Shown piece by piece: positions 54,096 to 62,985 of a DNA stretch of 64,000 bases; positions within the stretch are counted from its first letter, which is position 1; the number at the start of each line of letters is the position of its first letter. The stretch is taken from assembly GCF_013030265.1 (NCBI RefSeq), contig NZ_WPZQ01000007.1, positions 1 to 64,000 on the forward strand, written 5' to 3'. Source of the DNA: Ruegeria arenilitoris. Its GTDB lineage: Bacteria; Pseudomonadota; Alphaproteobacteria; Rhodobacterales; Rhodobacteraceae. Below the pieces are notes generated by a model. It did not search any database. It had not been told where the DNA came from and saw only the letters and a list, made by a program, of their open reading frames with translations. The translations under genes were made by a program, and so were the position numbers.

Positions 54096-54608
54096 TCTAA
54101 TTTTGTCCTTGCATCCTGTAACTCCTGCCCCCGCATCAAGTCTAAGTATCGATTGTCGCAAAGCACCCGACAGAAGGACATAATTCTTCCAGTGACATGT
54201 TGAAAGATATTACTTTCGATCTTGTTCTGAAACCTGAATTTCCTGCTGAAAGTAGTTAGATTTTTCGTGATGAACTCCTGACTGGAACATGCAGCGAAAA
54301 CGATGAAAGACCGCACATCAACACCGCGAATATCCCTTCGACAATGCCAAAAACTCACGTGACGACACCAGGTCGTCATGCTTAGCAAGTTCTATTTATG
54401 CACGGCAGAAGGTGAGGTTGGGGAGCACTTGCAATTGCATCAATCTAAAATCAAAGTTTGTGGCACCCAATCTTTGTGCCTAAGCTGGCACAAATCTCCG
54501 GGCAAAAACACCGAACCGTATCGACATTGACACCTAGGTGAACACGAGCAAAAACGCGTTCTTCGCACCAATCCAACTCTGATCAATAAGCACAATACAG
54601 GTACCCAG
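54096..54608. promoter_or_regulatory. Control region upstream of the glycan cluster with an 8 bp dyad
   Basis: About 510 bp between divergent genes, AT-rich for this genome. A perfect inverted repeat TTTGTGCC-TAAGCT-GGCACAAA lies at 54473-54494, with a near copy TTTGTGGCAC at 54457-54466. The dyad is 115 bp before the first glycosyltransferase start and may be an operator. No RNA gene or extra coding frame is supported. Confidence 0.4.
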
Positions 54609-55673
54609 ATGGCACGTCTCCTAATTTCGGCGATGAAAAATGAAGCGCCGTATATTCTGGAGTGGGTAGCGTATCACCGACTGATCGGTTTTGATGACAT
54701 CCTCATTTACTCAAACGACTGCACAGATGGCACTGATGATCTGCTGGATGCGCTTGCGGCTCGGGGTTGGGTAACCCATGAACGCAATCAAGACCATGCA
54801 AAGAAGGGGGTGCAGTGGACCGCGTTAGAACTGGCCGGCAAACATGAGCTTACCAAGGCTGCCGAGTGGATATTGTTTTCAGACGTCGATGAGTTCGTAA
54901 ACATCAAGACAGGTACAGGACATCTTGATGATCTGTTTGCGTCCGCTCCTGATGCTGATGCGTACGCGCTGACATGGCGACTCTTTGGCAACAGCGGAAA
55001 GGTGGACCTTTCAGCGGCGCCTGTTTTGGAGGAGTTCACACATGCAGCCCCGTTTCCCTGCCACTCGCCTTGGGAGGCAAGCCACTTCAAAACCTTATTC
55101 CGCAATGACGGGACCTATCAAAAGCTTGGCGTGCATCGCCCCAAAAAACCTGAGAGAGATCGCGTGCACAGTTTTCGGTGGGTTAACGGCTCAGGTCGAC
55201 CACTACCAGGTTTTTACCAACAGCGTGGCTTAATAACGTTCGGGCCTTTGGCGGGGATGGATCTGGTTTGTCTCAATCACTATTCGGTCAAATCTGCCCT
55301 TGCCTATCTGGTGAAGTCCTCTCGTGGCCTGCCAAACCGATCGCACAAAGAAATCGACCTGGGATATTGGGCTGACCGGAATTTCAACTCGATTGAAGAA
55401 AGGTCGATCCAGCGACATTTGCCGGCGTTGAAGGAAATGCTCGACGAACTAAACGCGGACAAAGAACTCAGCAGATTGTCACAACAAGGTTTACGGTGGC
55501 ACATAAAGCACGCGAACGAGGTTATGGATACGCTGGATGGGCTGCAGCTTTTGACTCGAATAATTGGAACGGAACGGCACGATGTGGATCCGCAACTTGC
55601 AAGAAAGTTGCACGCAAAGGGAACGGAACTACGCAATCGTGCGGAAGCAGAAGAAAACAGCAAGACCAGATAA
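54609..55673 (+). CDS. Family 2-type glycosyltransferase (Glyco_tranf_2_4)
   Basis: A 354-residue GT-A glycosyltransferase. ISAMKNEAPYILEWVAYHRL then GFDDILIYSNDCTDGTDDLL is the nucleotide-sugar half; the metal-binding DxD is in WILFSDVDEFVNIKTG. Further family motifs are YALTWRLFGNSG, HFKTLFRN and LGVHRPKKP. This family is common in marine alphaproteobacterial surface polysaccharide loci. Acceptor and donor sugars are unknown. It shares clear homology with both halves of the next gene product. Confidence 0.88.
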   Translation: MARLLISAMKNEAPYILEWVAYHRLIGFDDILIYSNDCTDGTDDLLDALAARGWVTHERNQDHAKKGVQWTALELAGKHELTKAAEWILFSDVDEFVNIKTGTGHLDDLFASAPDADAYALTWRLFGNSGKVDLSAAPVLEEFTHAAPFPCHSPWEASHFKTLFRNDGTYQKLGVHRPKKPERDRVHSFRWVNGSGRPLPGFYQQRGLITFGPLAGMDLVCLNHYSVKSALAYLVKSSRGLPNRSHKEIDLGYWADRNFNSIEERSIQRHLPALKEMLDELNADKELSRLSQQGLRWHIKHANEVMDTLDGLQLLTRIIGTERHDVDPQLARKLHAKGTELRNRAEAEENSKTR

Positions 55674-55942
55674 CCTTTGATCAAGATAGCTCAAACCCGC
55701 TGTGGATGTGCGCTTAAGCTGGGAAAACTGCTTTTATTGAGAATCCAAGGATGGAGCGCTGGCGAGATACATTGACTGTTCATGGTTGTCCCCGAACACA
55801 AAAAAGGCACGCTTTGACGCAACTGATTGCAAATGATGGGTCTGAAACTTGAATTGGAAAAGTCAGACTGGTGTAATCCCGTTGAAGGAACGAAGCGCAG
55901 TGTTCTGTCTGTGCGAACACTGTTGTGGAAGAGGCTATCCTT

Positions 55943-58189
55943 ATGGTCGCGTTTAATCGAAGCCGCCTGAAGAGCCGTGATTTTGGGGCGTTCGTTCTTC
56001 TTGATGCAGTTGAAACGGTCCGAGACGACGGGCGGCTTCTAACTCTGTTCTTTGACCGACAAGTCCTGCCCGAACAAATCTGCCCACGCCAAGGTGCCGA
56101 GCTATATACACATGGCACACTCGGCGGCCAAACGGTGATGCGCTTTCATTTGCACGACGCAGTATCCCCGGTGTTCATGATAGACGGCCAAGAATGTTCG
56201 ATTGAGGTCGCAACACCCAACTTTGCCGCCTTCGAAGGGCGAAATGCACTTGCTGCAGTGCGCAACGGTGAAGACGCTGAAGTTGTGCTGGATTGGTTGG
56301 CCTATCACGTGGATCAACACCAGATGGATGCGGCTATGATCCTAGACCGCGCAAAGCCCGGAGAGGATGAGGCTTTCGCCCGAGATTTACAGGCCGGTCT
56401 GCGGCAACGTGGTCTGACCTGCAACGTAGAATTACTCAGCAGTGACATGCCTCTTGGCCGAGCTGACCTACCGCCCGAATGGCACCCGTTTTGTGCCCCA
56501 GATGCCCCGGGCAAAGACCGAATGGACGTGCCGTCTCCTGACTGTTGGCATAGCCCTCTGGGCACGGTGGCAGTTTATGAAATGATGCGTTTGCGTGGGC
56601 TATCGCACGCTCGGGCTGTCGCAAATATTGATGTATGCGACCTCATCACGCGTGGTGAGGAATCCATTTTCGATCTCGCCGTGAATACATCCAGTGGATT
56701 GATTTCTCTGGTTGGCCGGCGCTGTTACCCTTGGCGATTGCGTGATCAGGCCAATCCGCACTTTAGTGACCATATCTGTGTTCAGTTTGACAATCCCGGC
56801 GCGAGCAATCGTTGGTGCATAGCACCAAAACAGGTGTCCGATCGCGCCGTCTGGCGGCTTGTTCGGATCGGCAATGTCAATCCGAGTGGATCTGTCATCG
56901 GGGCGTTTTACCGTTTCACAGCTCTACGTCATCCTGCGCCGTCAGTTTCGCAAATCGTGCCTAAAACCTCTTTGGTTGAAGATTCATATCTGATCAACCA
57001 ATCTGAAACTCTTTGGGATGGAAGCCCCGAGCGTGTTCCACAAATTGCCCTCACGCCAGCGGCCAACCAAACTGGCGGACGTGTCATTGTGACTGCCATG
57101 AAAAACGAAGGCCCTTTCATACTTGAATGGCTGGCATATCATCGTGCAATCGGTTTCGACGATGTGATCGTATACACAAACGACTGTACCGATGGTACGG
57201 ACACAATGCTGAAGCTCTTACAGCGCAAGGGATACGTACAACACCGAGAAAACCCGTTTCGCGAGATGGGGTTAAAACCGCAGCACGCTGCACTCCGCTC
57301 AGCGCAAGAAGAAGAGATCGTTGCCAACGCCGCATGGGTGACCTGTATCGACGTGGATGAGTTTGTGAATATCAAATGCGGCGATGGCACGCTTGATGCG
57401 TTGTTCGAACACGTTCCGGATGCCAACATGATTGCAATGACCTGGCGTTTGTTCGGCAACGGCAATGTGCATCTTTTTGACGAAAGCCCGGTTATCGAAC
57501 AATTCATCCGTTGCGCACGTGAATTTACACCCAAGCCACATCAGGCATGGGGATTCAAAACGCTTTTCCGGAATGTTGGTCTGTTCAAGAAGCTGGGCGT
57601 TCATCGGCCAAAAGGGCTCAATCCACAACTGTGGGAAAGTGTTCATTGGGTGAACGGATCAGGGCAACCTTTGCCTCGCCAAATGTATCGCAACAGCTGG
57701 CGCTCCACGACCGGAACCTACGGTTACGATCTTGTGCAGCTCAACCACTACGCTGTGCGTTCGGCAGAGAGCTTTTTGGTAAAAAGAGACAGGGGCCGCG
57801 TGAACCATGTGGACCGCGATCAGGGACTCGCTTACTGGTTTCGAATGAACAATAACGCTGAAGTCGATCGCTCTATTGCCCGGATGCTGCCAAAGATGCG
57901 CGGCGAACTGAATAAACTTCTCAAAGATCCTGAGATCGCCGAAGCCCATGATTATTCATTAAAGTGCCACCGGACCAAGATCGAGGAGCTGAAGGCGAGG
58001 CCCGACTACAACCAGTTCTATTCTGCGTTAACGAGCCAACGGATGGAACGCCTCTCGCTCTTGCACAGTCACTTTGGTGCGAATGTTTTTTTGTCCGGCC
58101 CGGAGGTCGTGCCAGATGAAGTGATCGCCAAACGTCCGGATGCTGATTGGTTCTTCACGGTGGAACGTCAGGATGTCACACAACACTAG
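55943..58189 (+). CDS. Two-domain glycosyltransferase with a duplicated GT-A module
   Basis: A 748-residue protein. The C-terminal module (about residues 380-720) is a full GT-A domain like that of the gene upstream: TAMKNEGPFILEWLAYHRAI, NDCTDGTDTML, DxD in CIDVDEFVNIKCGDG, WRLFGNGN and LGVHRPKGLN. The N-terminal module (about residues 100-330) repeats the plan in worn form: LAAVRNGEDAEVVLDWLAYH, then NIDVCDLITRGEESIFDLAV with a related IDVxD. The donor loop NDCTDGT is absent there, so it is probably non-catalytic. ATG at 55943 has GAAGAGG upstream; GTG at 55925 is an alternative. Confidence 0.85.
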   Translation: MVAFNRSRLKSRDFGAFVLLDAVETVRDDGRLLTLFFDRQVLPEQICPRQGAELYTHGTLGGQTVMRFHLHDAVSPVFMIDGQECSIEVATPNFAAFEGRNALAAVRNGEDAEVVLDWLAYHVDQHQMDAAMILDRAKPGEDEAFARDLQAGLRQRGLTCNVELLSSDMPLGRADLPPEWHPFCAPDAPGKDRMDVPSPDCWHSPLGTVAVYEMMRLRGLSHARAVANIDVCDLITRGEESIFDLAVNTSSGLISLVGRRCYPWRLRDQANPHFSDHICVQFDNPGASNRWCIAPKQVSDRAVWRLVRIGNVNPSGSVIGAFYRFTALRHPAPSVSQIVPKTSLVEDSYLINQSETLWDGSPERVPQIALTPAANQTGGRVIVTAMKNEGPFILEWLAYHRAIGFDDVIVYTNDCTDGTDTMLKLLQRKGYVQHRENPFREMGLKPQHAALRSAQEEEIVANAAWVTCIDVDEFVNIKCGDGTLDALFEHVPDANMIAMTWRLFGNGNVHLFDESPVIEQFIRCAREFTPKPHQAWGFKTLFRNVGLFKKLGVHRPKGLNPQLWESVHWVNGSGQPLPRQMYRNSWRSTTGTYGYDLVQLNHYAVRSAESFLVKRDRGRVNHVDRDQGLAYWFRMNNNAEVDRSIARMLPKMRGELNKLLKDPEIAEAHDYSLKCHRTKIEELKARPDYNQFYSALTSQRMERLSLLHSHFGANVFLSGPEVVPDEVIAKRPDADWFFTVERQDVTQH

Positions 58190-58292
58190 GTTACCTGAAT
58201 TGGTCGCCCGTCACCCATTGTAACTGATAGCAGAATTTGCTCGAAAGGTCAGGAATGCCAAGTCTAAGTAGTCTTTTGTTATTGAGGTCGTC

Positions 58293-59909
58293 TTGAATCA
58301 GAAACCGGTCATTGGAATGCTGTGGATGGAAGGATCGCTCAGCTTCCTGGAGCAGCTTTGTATTAAATCGTTTGTGGATGCAGGTCACACCACTGTTCTG
58401 TATCACTATGGGCCACTGAAAAACGTGCCAGATGGCGTCGAATTTGCAGATGCCGCCGATATCTTGCCGCGTGAGAACTTTCTGGCGCATGAGCGTACTG
58501 GTAGCCCCGCACTGCATTCTGATCTGTTTCGCTACCGGTTGCTTGAACAGAACGACAACATGATCTGGGCTGATACAGATGCCTACTGCATGAAGCCTTT
58601 CGAGACTCCCAATGGCCATTTTTACGGTTGGGAATCCGAAAAGCACGTGAATGGAGGTGTTCTTGGATTACCACGTGACAGCGATACGCTGCGCGCGCTT
58701 CTGGCTCATACAAGCGATGAATTTGCAATCCCCGCATGGTATGGCGAGGATTATGTCAAAGAGCTTGAAACCGCCCGGGATGCAGGTAATCCGGTTCATG
58801 TCGGTGAACAGCCGTGGGGTGTTTGGGGTCCACACGCAGTGACACATTTTCTGCACGCGACCGGTGAGATCGAGTTTGCGCTGCCTCAGGACAGGCTCTA
58901 TCCATTCACTTTCAAAGACCGTCGCATGATGTTGAAGCGCAAATTCGACGTGTCTCCCTACATAACCGAAAACACCTGTTCCATTCACCTTTACGGTCGT
59001 CGCATGCGTGCGCGTCTGGTAGAAAAAGAGGGCGGCGCACCCCACCCCAAAAGCCTGTTGGGAAGGCTTCTGATCAAGCATGGAATTGATCCGGACCTCG
59101 CGCCGATCCCCAACAAAGGTCGCCCCGAAAGAAACAGTAAGCCGATTGCTAAAGACACTCCTGCAATGCCAGCCACAACCATTGATCTTGACCCTGCATC
59201 TCCTGTTCCTGCATCTGAAAAATATGGTCGAGGGAAGATAAATCTGACTGACTTGGCGGATCGCTACAATTCGGACAAAGGATCGAAAAAACACCGCTAT
59301 TCAGAACTCTACCAGATGCTCTTTCTTCCTTATCGCGATAAAAATATCTCGTTTTTGGAGATGGGGTTGCAAATCGGGGGCCCCGAGCACGGCAAGCATG
59401 CCGACCGAACCACAACGGACGCACCCTCGGTGAGAATGTGGCTAGAGTTCTTTCCGAAAGCCCAAATCCACGGGCTGGATGTATCAGATTTTAGTTGGTT
59501 CAGCGACCCGAGGTTTACCTTCCATCGCTGCGATATGGATACGCGTGAGAACATTCGTAACGCTGCTCGAGATATGCACGATGAGTTCGACATCATAATT
59601 GATGACGCAAGCCATGCATCGCACCATCAGCAGAATGGGTTTCTGGAACTTTTCGGAAAGCTGAAATCGGGCGGAATGTACATTATCGAGGACCTGAGAT
59701 GGCAACCCGATACCATGGAAAAACCCGGCATCACAAAAACCGCGGCTTTGTTTCAGTCATACCTCAAAAACGGTGTGTTCAGCCACTCTGACAGCAAAAC
59801 AGCCGCAGAATTCAATGCAATGAGACTGGATTTCTCGGGAGCTTTCATATTTCAGGCGCAATTTGACAAGACCCGTCGCGATCAGGTCCTGATTGTGCAC
59901 AAGCGCTGA
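58293..59909 (+). CDS. Glycosyltransferase-methyltransferase fusion protein
   Basis: A 538-residue bifunctional protein. Residues 1-270 resemble the DXD sugar-transferase family (Gly_transf_sug): LEQLCIKSFVDAGHTTVLYH, then LHSDLFRYRLL and DxD at 94-96 in MIWADTDAYC. After a proline-rich linker, residues 315-538 form a class I SAM methyltransferase: LADRYNSDKGSKKHRYSELY, motif I FLEMGLQIGG, acidic HGLDVSDF, DIIIDDASHASHHQ and YIIEDLRW, as in macrocin/rhamnosyl O-methyltransferases. It would transfer a sugar and methylate it or a neighbour. It starts with TTG after GAGG. Confidence 0.85.
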   Translation: MNQKPVIGMLWMEGSLSFLEQLCIKSFVDAGHTTVLYHYGPLKNVPDGVEFADAADILPRENFLAHERTGSPALHSDLFRYRLLEQNDNMIWADTDAYCMKPFETPNGHFYGWESEKHVNGGVLGLPRDSDTLRALLAHTSDEFAIPAWYGEDYVKELETARDAGNPVHVGEQPWGVWGPHAVTHFLHATGEIEFALPQDRLYPFTFKDRRMMLKRKFDVSPYITENTCSIHLYGRRMRARLVEKEGGAPHPKSLLGRLLIKHGIDPDLAPIPNKGRPERNSKPIAKDTPAMPATTIDLDPASPVPASEKYGRGKINLTDLADRYNSDKGSKKHRYSELYQMLFLPYRDKNISFLEMGLQIGGPEHGKHADRTTTDAPSVRMWLEFFPKAQIHGLDVSDFSWFSDPRFTFHRCDMDTRENIRNAARDMHDEFDIIIDDASHASHHQQNGFLELFGKLKSGGMYIIEDLRWQPDTMEKPGITKTAALFQSYLKNGVFSHSDSKTAAEFNAMRLDFSGAFIFQAQFDKTRRDQVLIVHKR

Positions 59910-59914
59910 TTGTC

Positions 59915-60829
59915 ATGGAAGACGTGGACCACAACAAGATACCCAGCTGGTACGGAGAAATATTTCCGGCTGGCGGAAACGATGGTTGGTACCACAAGTT
60001 CGGAGAACATGCCGCATCCTTTGTCGAACGCGATACGGCGCAACTCGTGATATCCTTCGACAATCTTTCAGATGCGGGCTACCCGTATCCTGATATCGAA
60101 CCTTGGGCCGGGAAATTTGTTCGCGAAAACGGCTGGAGCCATCTTGGTATATATGCCCGTGGTCCAAGCTGGTTTCGCGATCAAAAGCTGATTGCGTTTC
60201 TCGAACAGTTAGAACGTACAGGCTTCTTTAGAGGCTTCGAGAAAATCGCGTTGATCGGGACGTCAATGGGTGGGTTTGCTGCATTAACATTTTCCTCTCT
60301 TTGTCCCGGTGCCACAGTCGTGGCACTTAGCCCGCAATCTACATTGCAGAGCGATCTGGTTCCTTGGGAAACACGGTTTGGCAAAGGGCGGGATAGAGAC
60401 TGGTCGTTACCCTTTTCTGACGCTGCTTCTCAGTTGAATGGTTTGGGGAAAGCCTATGTTCTCTATGATCCTTTCTTTGCACCAGACAAACGACATGTCA
60501 TGCGTTTACCGCAGCAGAAGCTTATTCACTTGCAGGGCTTCGGGTTTGGGCACAAATCGGCTGTGGTTCTGCGACGACTGGGGCTTTTGAAGCCATTTAT
60601 GCAGGGCGCTATCAGCGGAGAGTTCCAACCGTCAGAGTTCTACAAATGGATTCGCAAGCGGAGAGAGCTGTACGTTTACCGTATCGTCATGGAAACGCAC
60701 CTGAGTACCCGTGGCAAAGACGATAGAATTGCGAGGTTTCGCCGCGCCTTTCGTACCAATAGACGCAAGTCTCAGCTTTCGGCTGCAGCCGTCGATGAGC
60801 AATCGGCCAAATTGCCTGGGGAAAGGTAA
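59915..60829 (+). CDS. Alpha/beta-hydrolase-fold protein of the glycan cluster
   Basis: A 304-residue protein with an alpha/beta-hydrolase core. The nucleophile elbow is GTSMGG with Ser117, preceded by strand KIALI; a candidate catalytic His is His213 in GFGFGHKSAV. LVISFDNLSDAGY at residue 44 suits the oxyanion strand. The basic C-terminal region (IARFRRAFRTNRR) is unusual. No signal peptide. It starts 5 bp after the fusion gene and its stop is 2 bp before the sulfatase. Possible roles are glycan deacylation or a transfer reaction; not recognised beyond the fold. Confidence 0.7.
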   Translation: MEDVDHNKIPSWYGEIFPAGGNDGWYHKFGEHAASFVERDTAQLVISFDNLSDAGYPYPDIEPWAGKFVRENGWSHLGIYARGPSWFRDQKLIAFLEQLERTGFFRGFEKIALIGTSMGGFAALTFSSLCPGATVVALSPQSTLQSDLVPWETRFGKGRDRDWSLPFSDAASQLNGLGKAYVLYDPFFAPDKRHVMRLPQQKLIHLQGFGFGHKSAVVLRRLGLLKPFMQGAISGEFQPSEFYKWIRKRRELYVYRIVMETHLSTRGKDDRIARFRRAFRTNRRKSQLSAAAVDEQSAKLPGER

Positions 60830-60831
60830 TC

Positions 60832-62967
60832 ATGGCGCAAGAGAAAAAGAACATTGTTCTGATTACCGTCGACGATGGCGGTGCCTACTCTCAGTATCGT
60901 GAAGCTTTTGGCGCACCCCTGCACCTTCCCAACCTTGACCGGATCGCCGAGGACTCGGCGGCGTTTGACTCGGCATACTGTCAGGCCCCGATTTGTGGTC
61001 CATCACGCAATAGCCTGATGTCGGGTCTGTCACCTTACCAAACTGGCATTCTGGACAATTATACGAACCTGTTCGATGTGTTGCGCCCCGAACAGCTTTG
61101 GCAATTCAAGCTCAAACAAAGAGGATACTATTGTTCGACCGCCGGGAAGGTTCACCACAGTTTTGCTCCACTTCCCAGGCCAATGCATGATATTCTTTAT
61201 TCGCACCCCCCACACCCATTGCGCCTTGGTCCTCCTCAATCCGTCCCTGTCAGGCGTTTTGGTGGCTTGACCGGCGGAGCCGGTACTACTGATCCCGCAC
61301 ACGATTCACTCTATTATGACCATCAGTCCGCGACAGATGCAGTAGAGTTTCTGGAGACCTACGATGGGGCCGCGCCATTTTATCGCGAGATCGGCTTTCA
61401 CCATCCGCACATACCGTTCAAAACGCCTGAAGCCTTTAAGCGGTTGTACAACGAACAGGATTTCCAGATACCTGAGGCATGGAATGATGGGTTCGATACG
61501 ACCGGGTATCCCGACCGATTCATGGGAAAGAACATGGATCTTCGAGACGCTGCCTACTGGCGTAAATCGGTTCGAAATTATTTCTCAGCCTATTCTCATG
61601 TTGATAGCCAGATTGGTCGCATCTGGGCCGCGCTCAAATCGTCGCGCCATGCGGATAACACTGTCCTGATATTTACCTCAGATCATGGATACCATCTTGG
61701 CGATAAGGGGCGGATGCGCAAATTCACGCTCTGGGAAGAAAGCTGTCGCGTTCCCCTGATCATTCACGACCCTGATGCCCAACCAAGACAGGTTCGTGAT
61801 CCAGTTGCTTTATTGGATGTCGGACCGACCATTCTTGATTATGCTGGTTGCCCGCCGATGCACAGTACGATCAGCAGATCGCTGAAAGATATGACGCACG
61901 GCACCTCTGACCCAGAGCGCGCTGTTCCCACATTTCTATATGGCAATACATCTATGCGGAAAGGCGCATATAGGATCACGCTGTATCAGAACGGTGAAAG
62001 CGAGTTTCACAATGTTCAAGACGACCCATGGCTGACCAAGAACCTCGCGGGTAAACATCCAGACTACGCGAAATGGCGACAAGATTTGAGTCAGGTTTGC
62101 GTCTCCCATGGCCTGATCCTCCCCGACGCAGAAGGCAGTGCGGCGCCATTTCACGTCAGTTTTACAGATACGATGGACCCACCCAAAGCTGGTAGTGTTG
62201 GGGCCATCGGATCGTTGGACGCTTCTCCTGATGACATTGCACCGACCGCGCCGGGGGCCAGAGTTCATTATTCGACACTAAACCATGACGGTACAGCAGC
62301 GCTGCCCGATGGGTTTGCCCGCATGCACTATGGCGCCGATGCAAGTGGCGGTGTAAACCGCTTTGTTGCCACCGGAAACCAGCAAGACAATGAGTTTCTT
62401 TTCCCTGGGAGCGTAAATCGTTTCCAGCTAACTGTGCATCCCGGTCCGGGCAAAAACCGTATCACCGTGCAGAATGACGATCTGGTGGTCTATTGTGGTG
62501 AGGGCGAGAACTCCATTCTGGCAGCAAATGCCAATTGTGTTCTCTACGGCGGGACCGGGAAAACAACGATGACGGCCGGAAAGGGGTTCGCCCGAATGGT
62601 CGGCGACAGCGGTGATACCACTATGATTGGTGGCCACGGCCCTGTTTCGATTGTCACCGGTAGCGGCTGCAATCGGATCACAGGGGGACATGGTGATACG
62701 CAAATCACTCTGGCCGAAGGCAGCAATGATGTTACTTTGCGCAGCGCGACCACAACACTCACTATCCAGCGAACCGGCCTGCCCCAAAAGATCCAAGGAT
62801 TCCAAGGTGGAAAGATTGACCTGAGTGATTGGGCATCACTAGGGCAAGTGCGTGTCAGGCAATCCGAAGATGACACGATACTCAGCTGTGGGACGGAACG
62901 GGTGGTGTTTGCAGGTGTGCCTCAGGCATCGCTACTCGCAGCGATCTGCGGCCTGGAAATAGCTTGA
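60832..62967 (+). CDS. Sulfatase fused to a C-terminal nonapeptide beta-roll (RTX-like)
   Basis: A 711-residue protein. Residues 1-440 are an iduronate-2-sulfatase-like sulfatase: Asp14/Asp15 in LITVDDGG, active-site C55-G-P-S-R, FHHPHIPFKTPEAF and TSDHGYHLGDKGRMRK. Residues 537-644 are twelve consecutive 9-residue units, several GGxG-type (GGTGKTTMT, GDSGDTTMI, GGHGPVSIV, GGHGDTQIT). Then KIQGFQGGKIDLSDW (653-667) is the cap usual for type I secreted RTX proteins. No N-terminal signal peptide, which fits type I secretion. Aspartate is sparse in the repeats, so calcium binding may be weak. Substrate: probably a sulfated polysaccharide. Confidence 0.88.
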   Translation: MAQEKKNIVLITVDDGGAYSQYREAFGAPLHLPNLDRIAEDSAAFDSAYCQAPICGPSRNSLMSGLSPYQTGILDNYTNLFDVLRPEQLWQFKLKQRGYYCSTAGKVHHSFAPLPRPMHDILYSHPPHPLRLGPPQSVPVRRFGGLTGGAGTTDPAHDSLYYDHQSATDAVEFLETYDGAAPFYREIGFHHPHIPFKTPEAFKRLYNEQDFQIPEAWNDGFDTTGYPDRFMGKNMDLRDAAYWRKSVRNYFSAYSHVDSQIGRIWAALKSSRHADNTVLIFTSDHGYHLGDKGRMRKFTLWEESCRVPLIIHDPDAQPRQVRDPVALLDVGPTILDYAGCPPMHSTISRSLKDMTHGTSDPERAVPTFLYGNTSMRKGAYRITLYQNGESEFHNVQDDPWLTKNLAGKHPDYAKWRQDLSQVCVSHGLILPDAEGSAAPFHVSFTDTMDPPKAGSVGAIGSLDASPDDIAPTAPGARVHYSTLNHDGTAALPDGFARMHYGADASGGVNRFVATGNQQDNEFLFPGSVNRFQLTVHPGPGKNRITVQNDDLVVYCGEGENSILAANANCVLYGGTGKTTMTAGKGFARMVGDSGDTTMIGGHGPVSIVTGSGCNRITGGHGDTQITLAEGSNDVTLRSATTTLTIQRTGLPQKIQGFQGGKIDLSDWASLGQVRVRQSEDDTILSCGTERVVFAGVPQASLLAAICGLEIA
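62440..62763 (+). repeat. Twelve tandem 27-base (9-residue) beta-roll units
   Basis: The region encodes twelve nonapeptides in register without gaps, from PGPGKNRIT to LRSATTTLT. Position 4 is Gly in eight of twelve units and position 8 is hydrophobic in most. The protein repeat is clear; the DNA copies have diverged. Confidence 0.85.
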
Positions 62968-62985
62968 AACAGGAGCGGATGTGAC

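Noticed and set aside
53690..54388. 232-codon minus-strand frame extending past the start of the 53220 gene
   Set aside because: Out of frame with the better-supported gene for most of its length, poor in family-like segments and without a ribosome binding site.
60832..62967. Naming the sulfatase iduronate-2-sulfatase
   Set aside because: The similarity is at superfamily-motif level only; bacterial relatives act on many different sulfated sugars.
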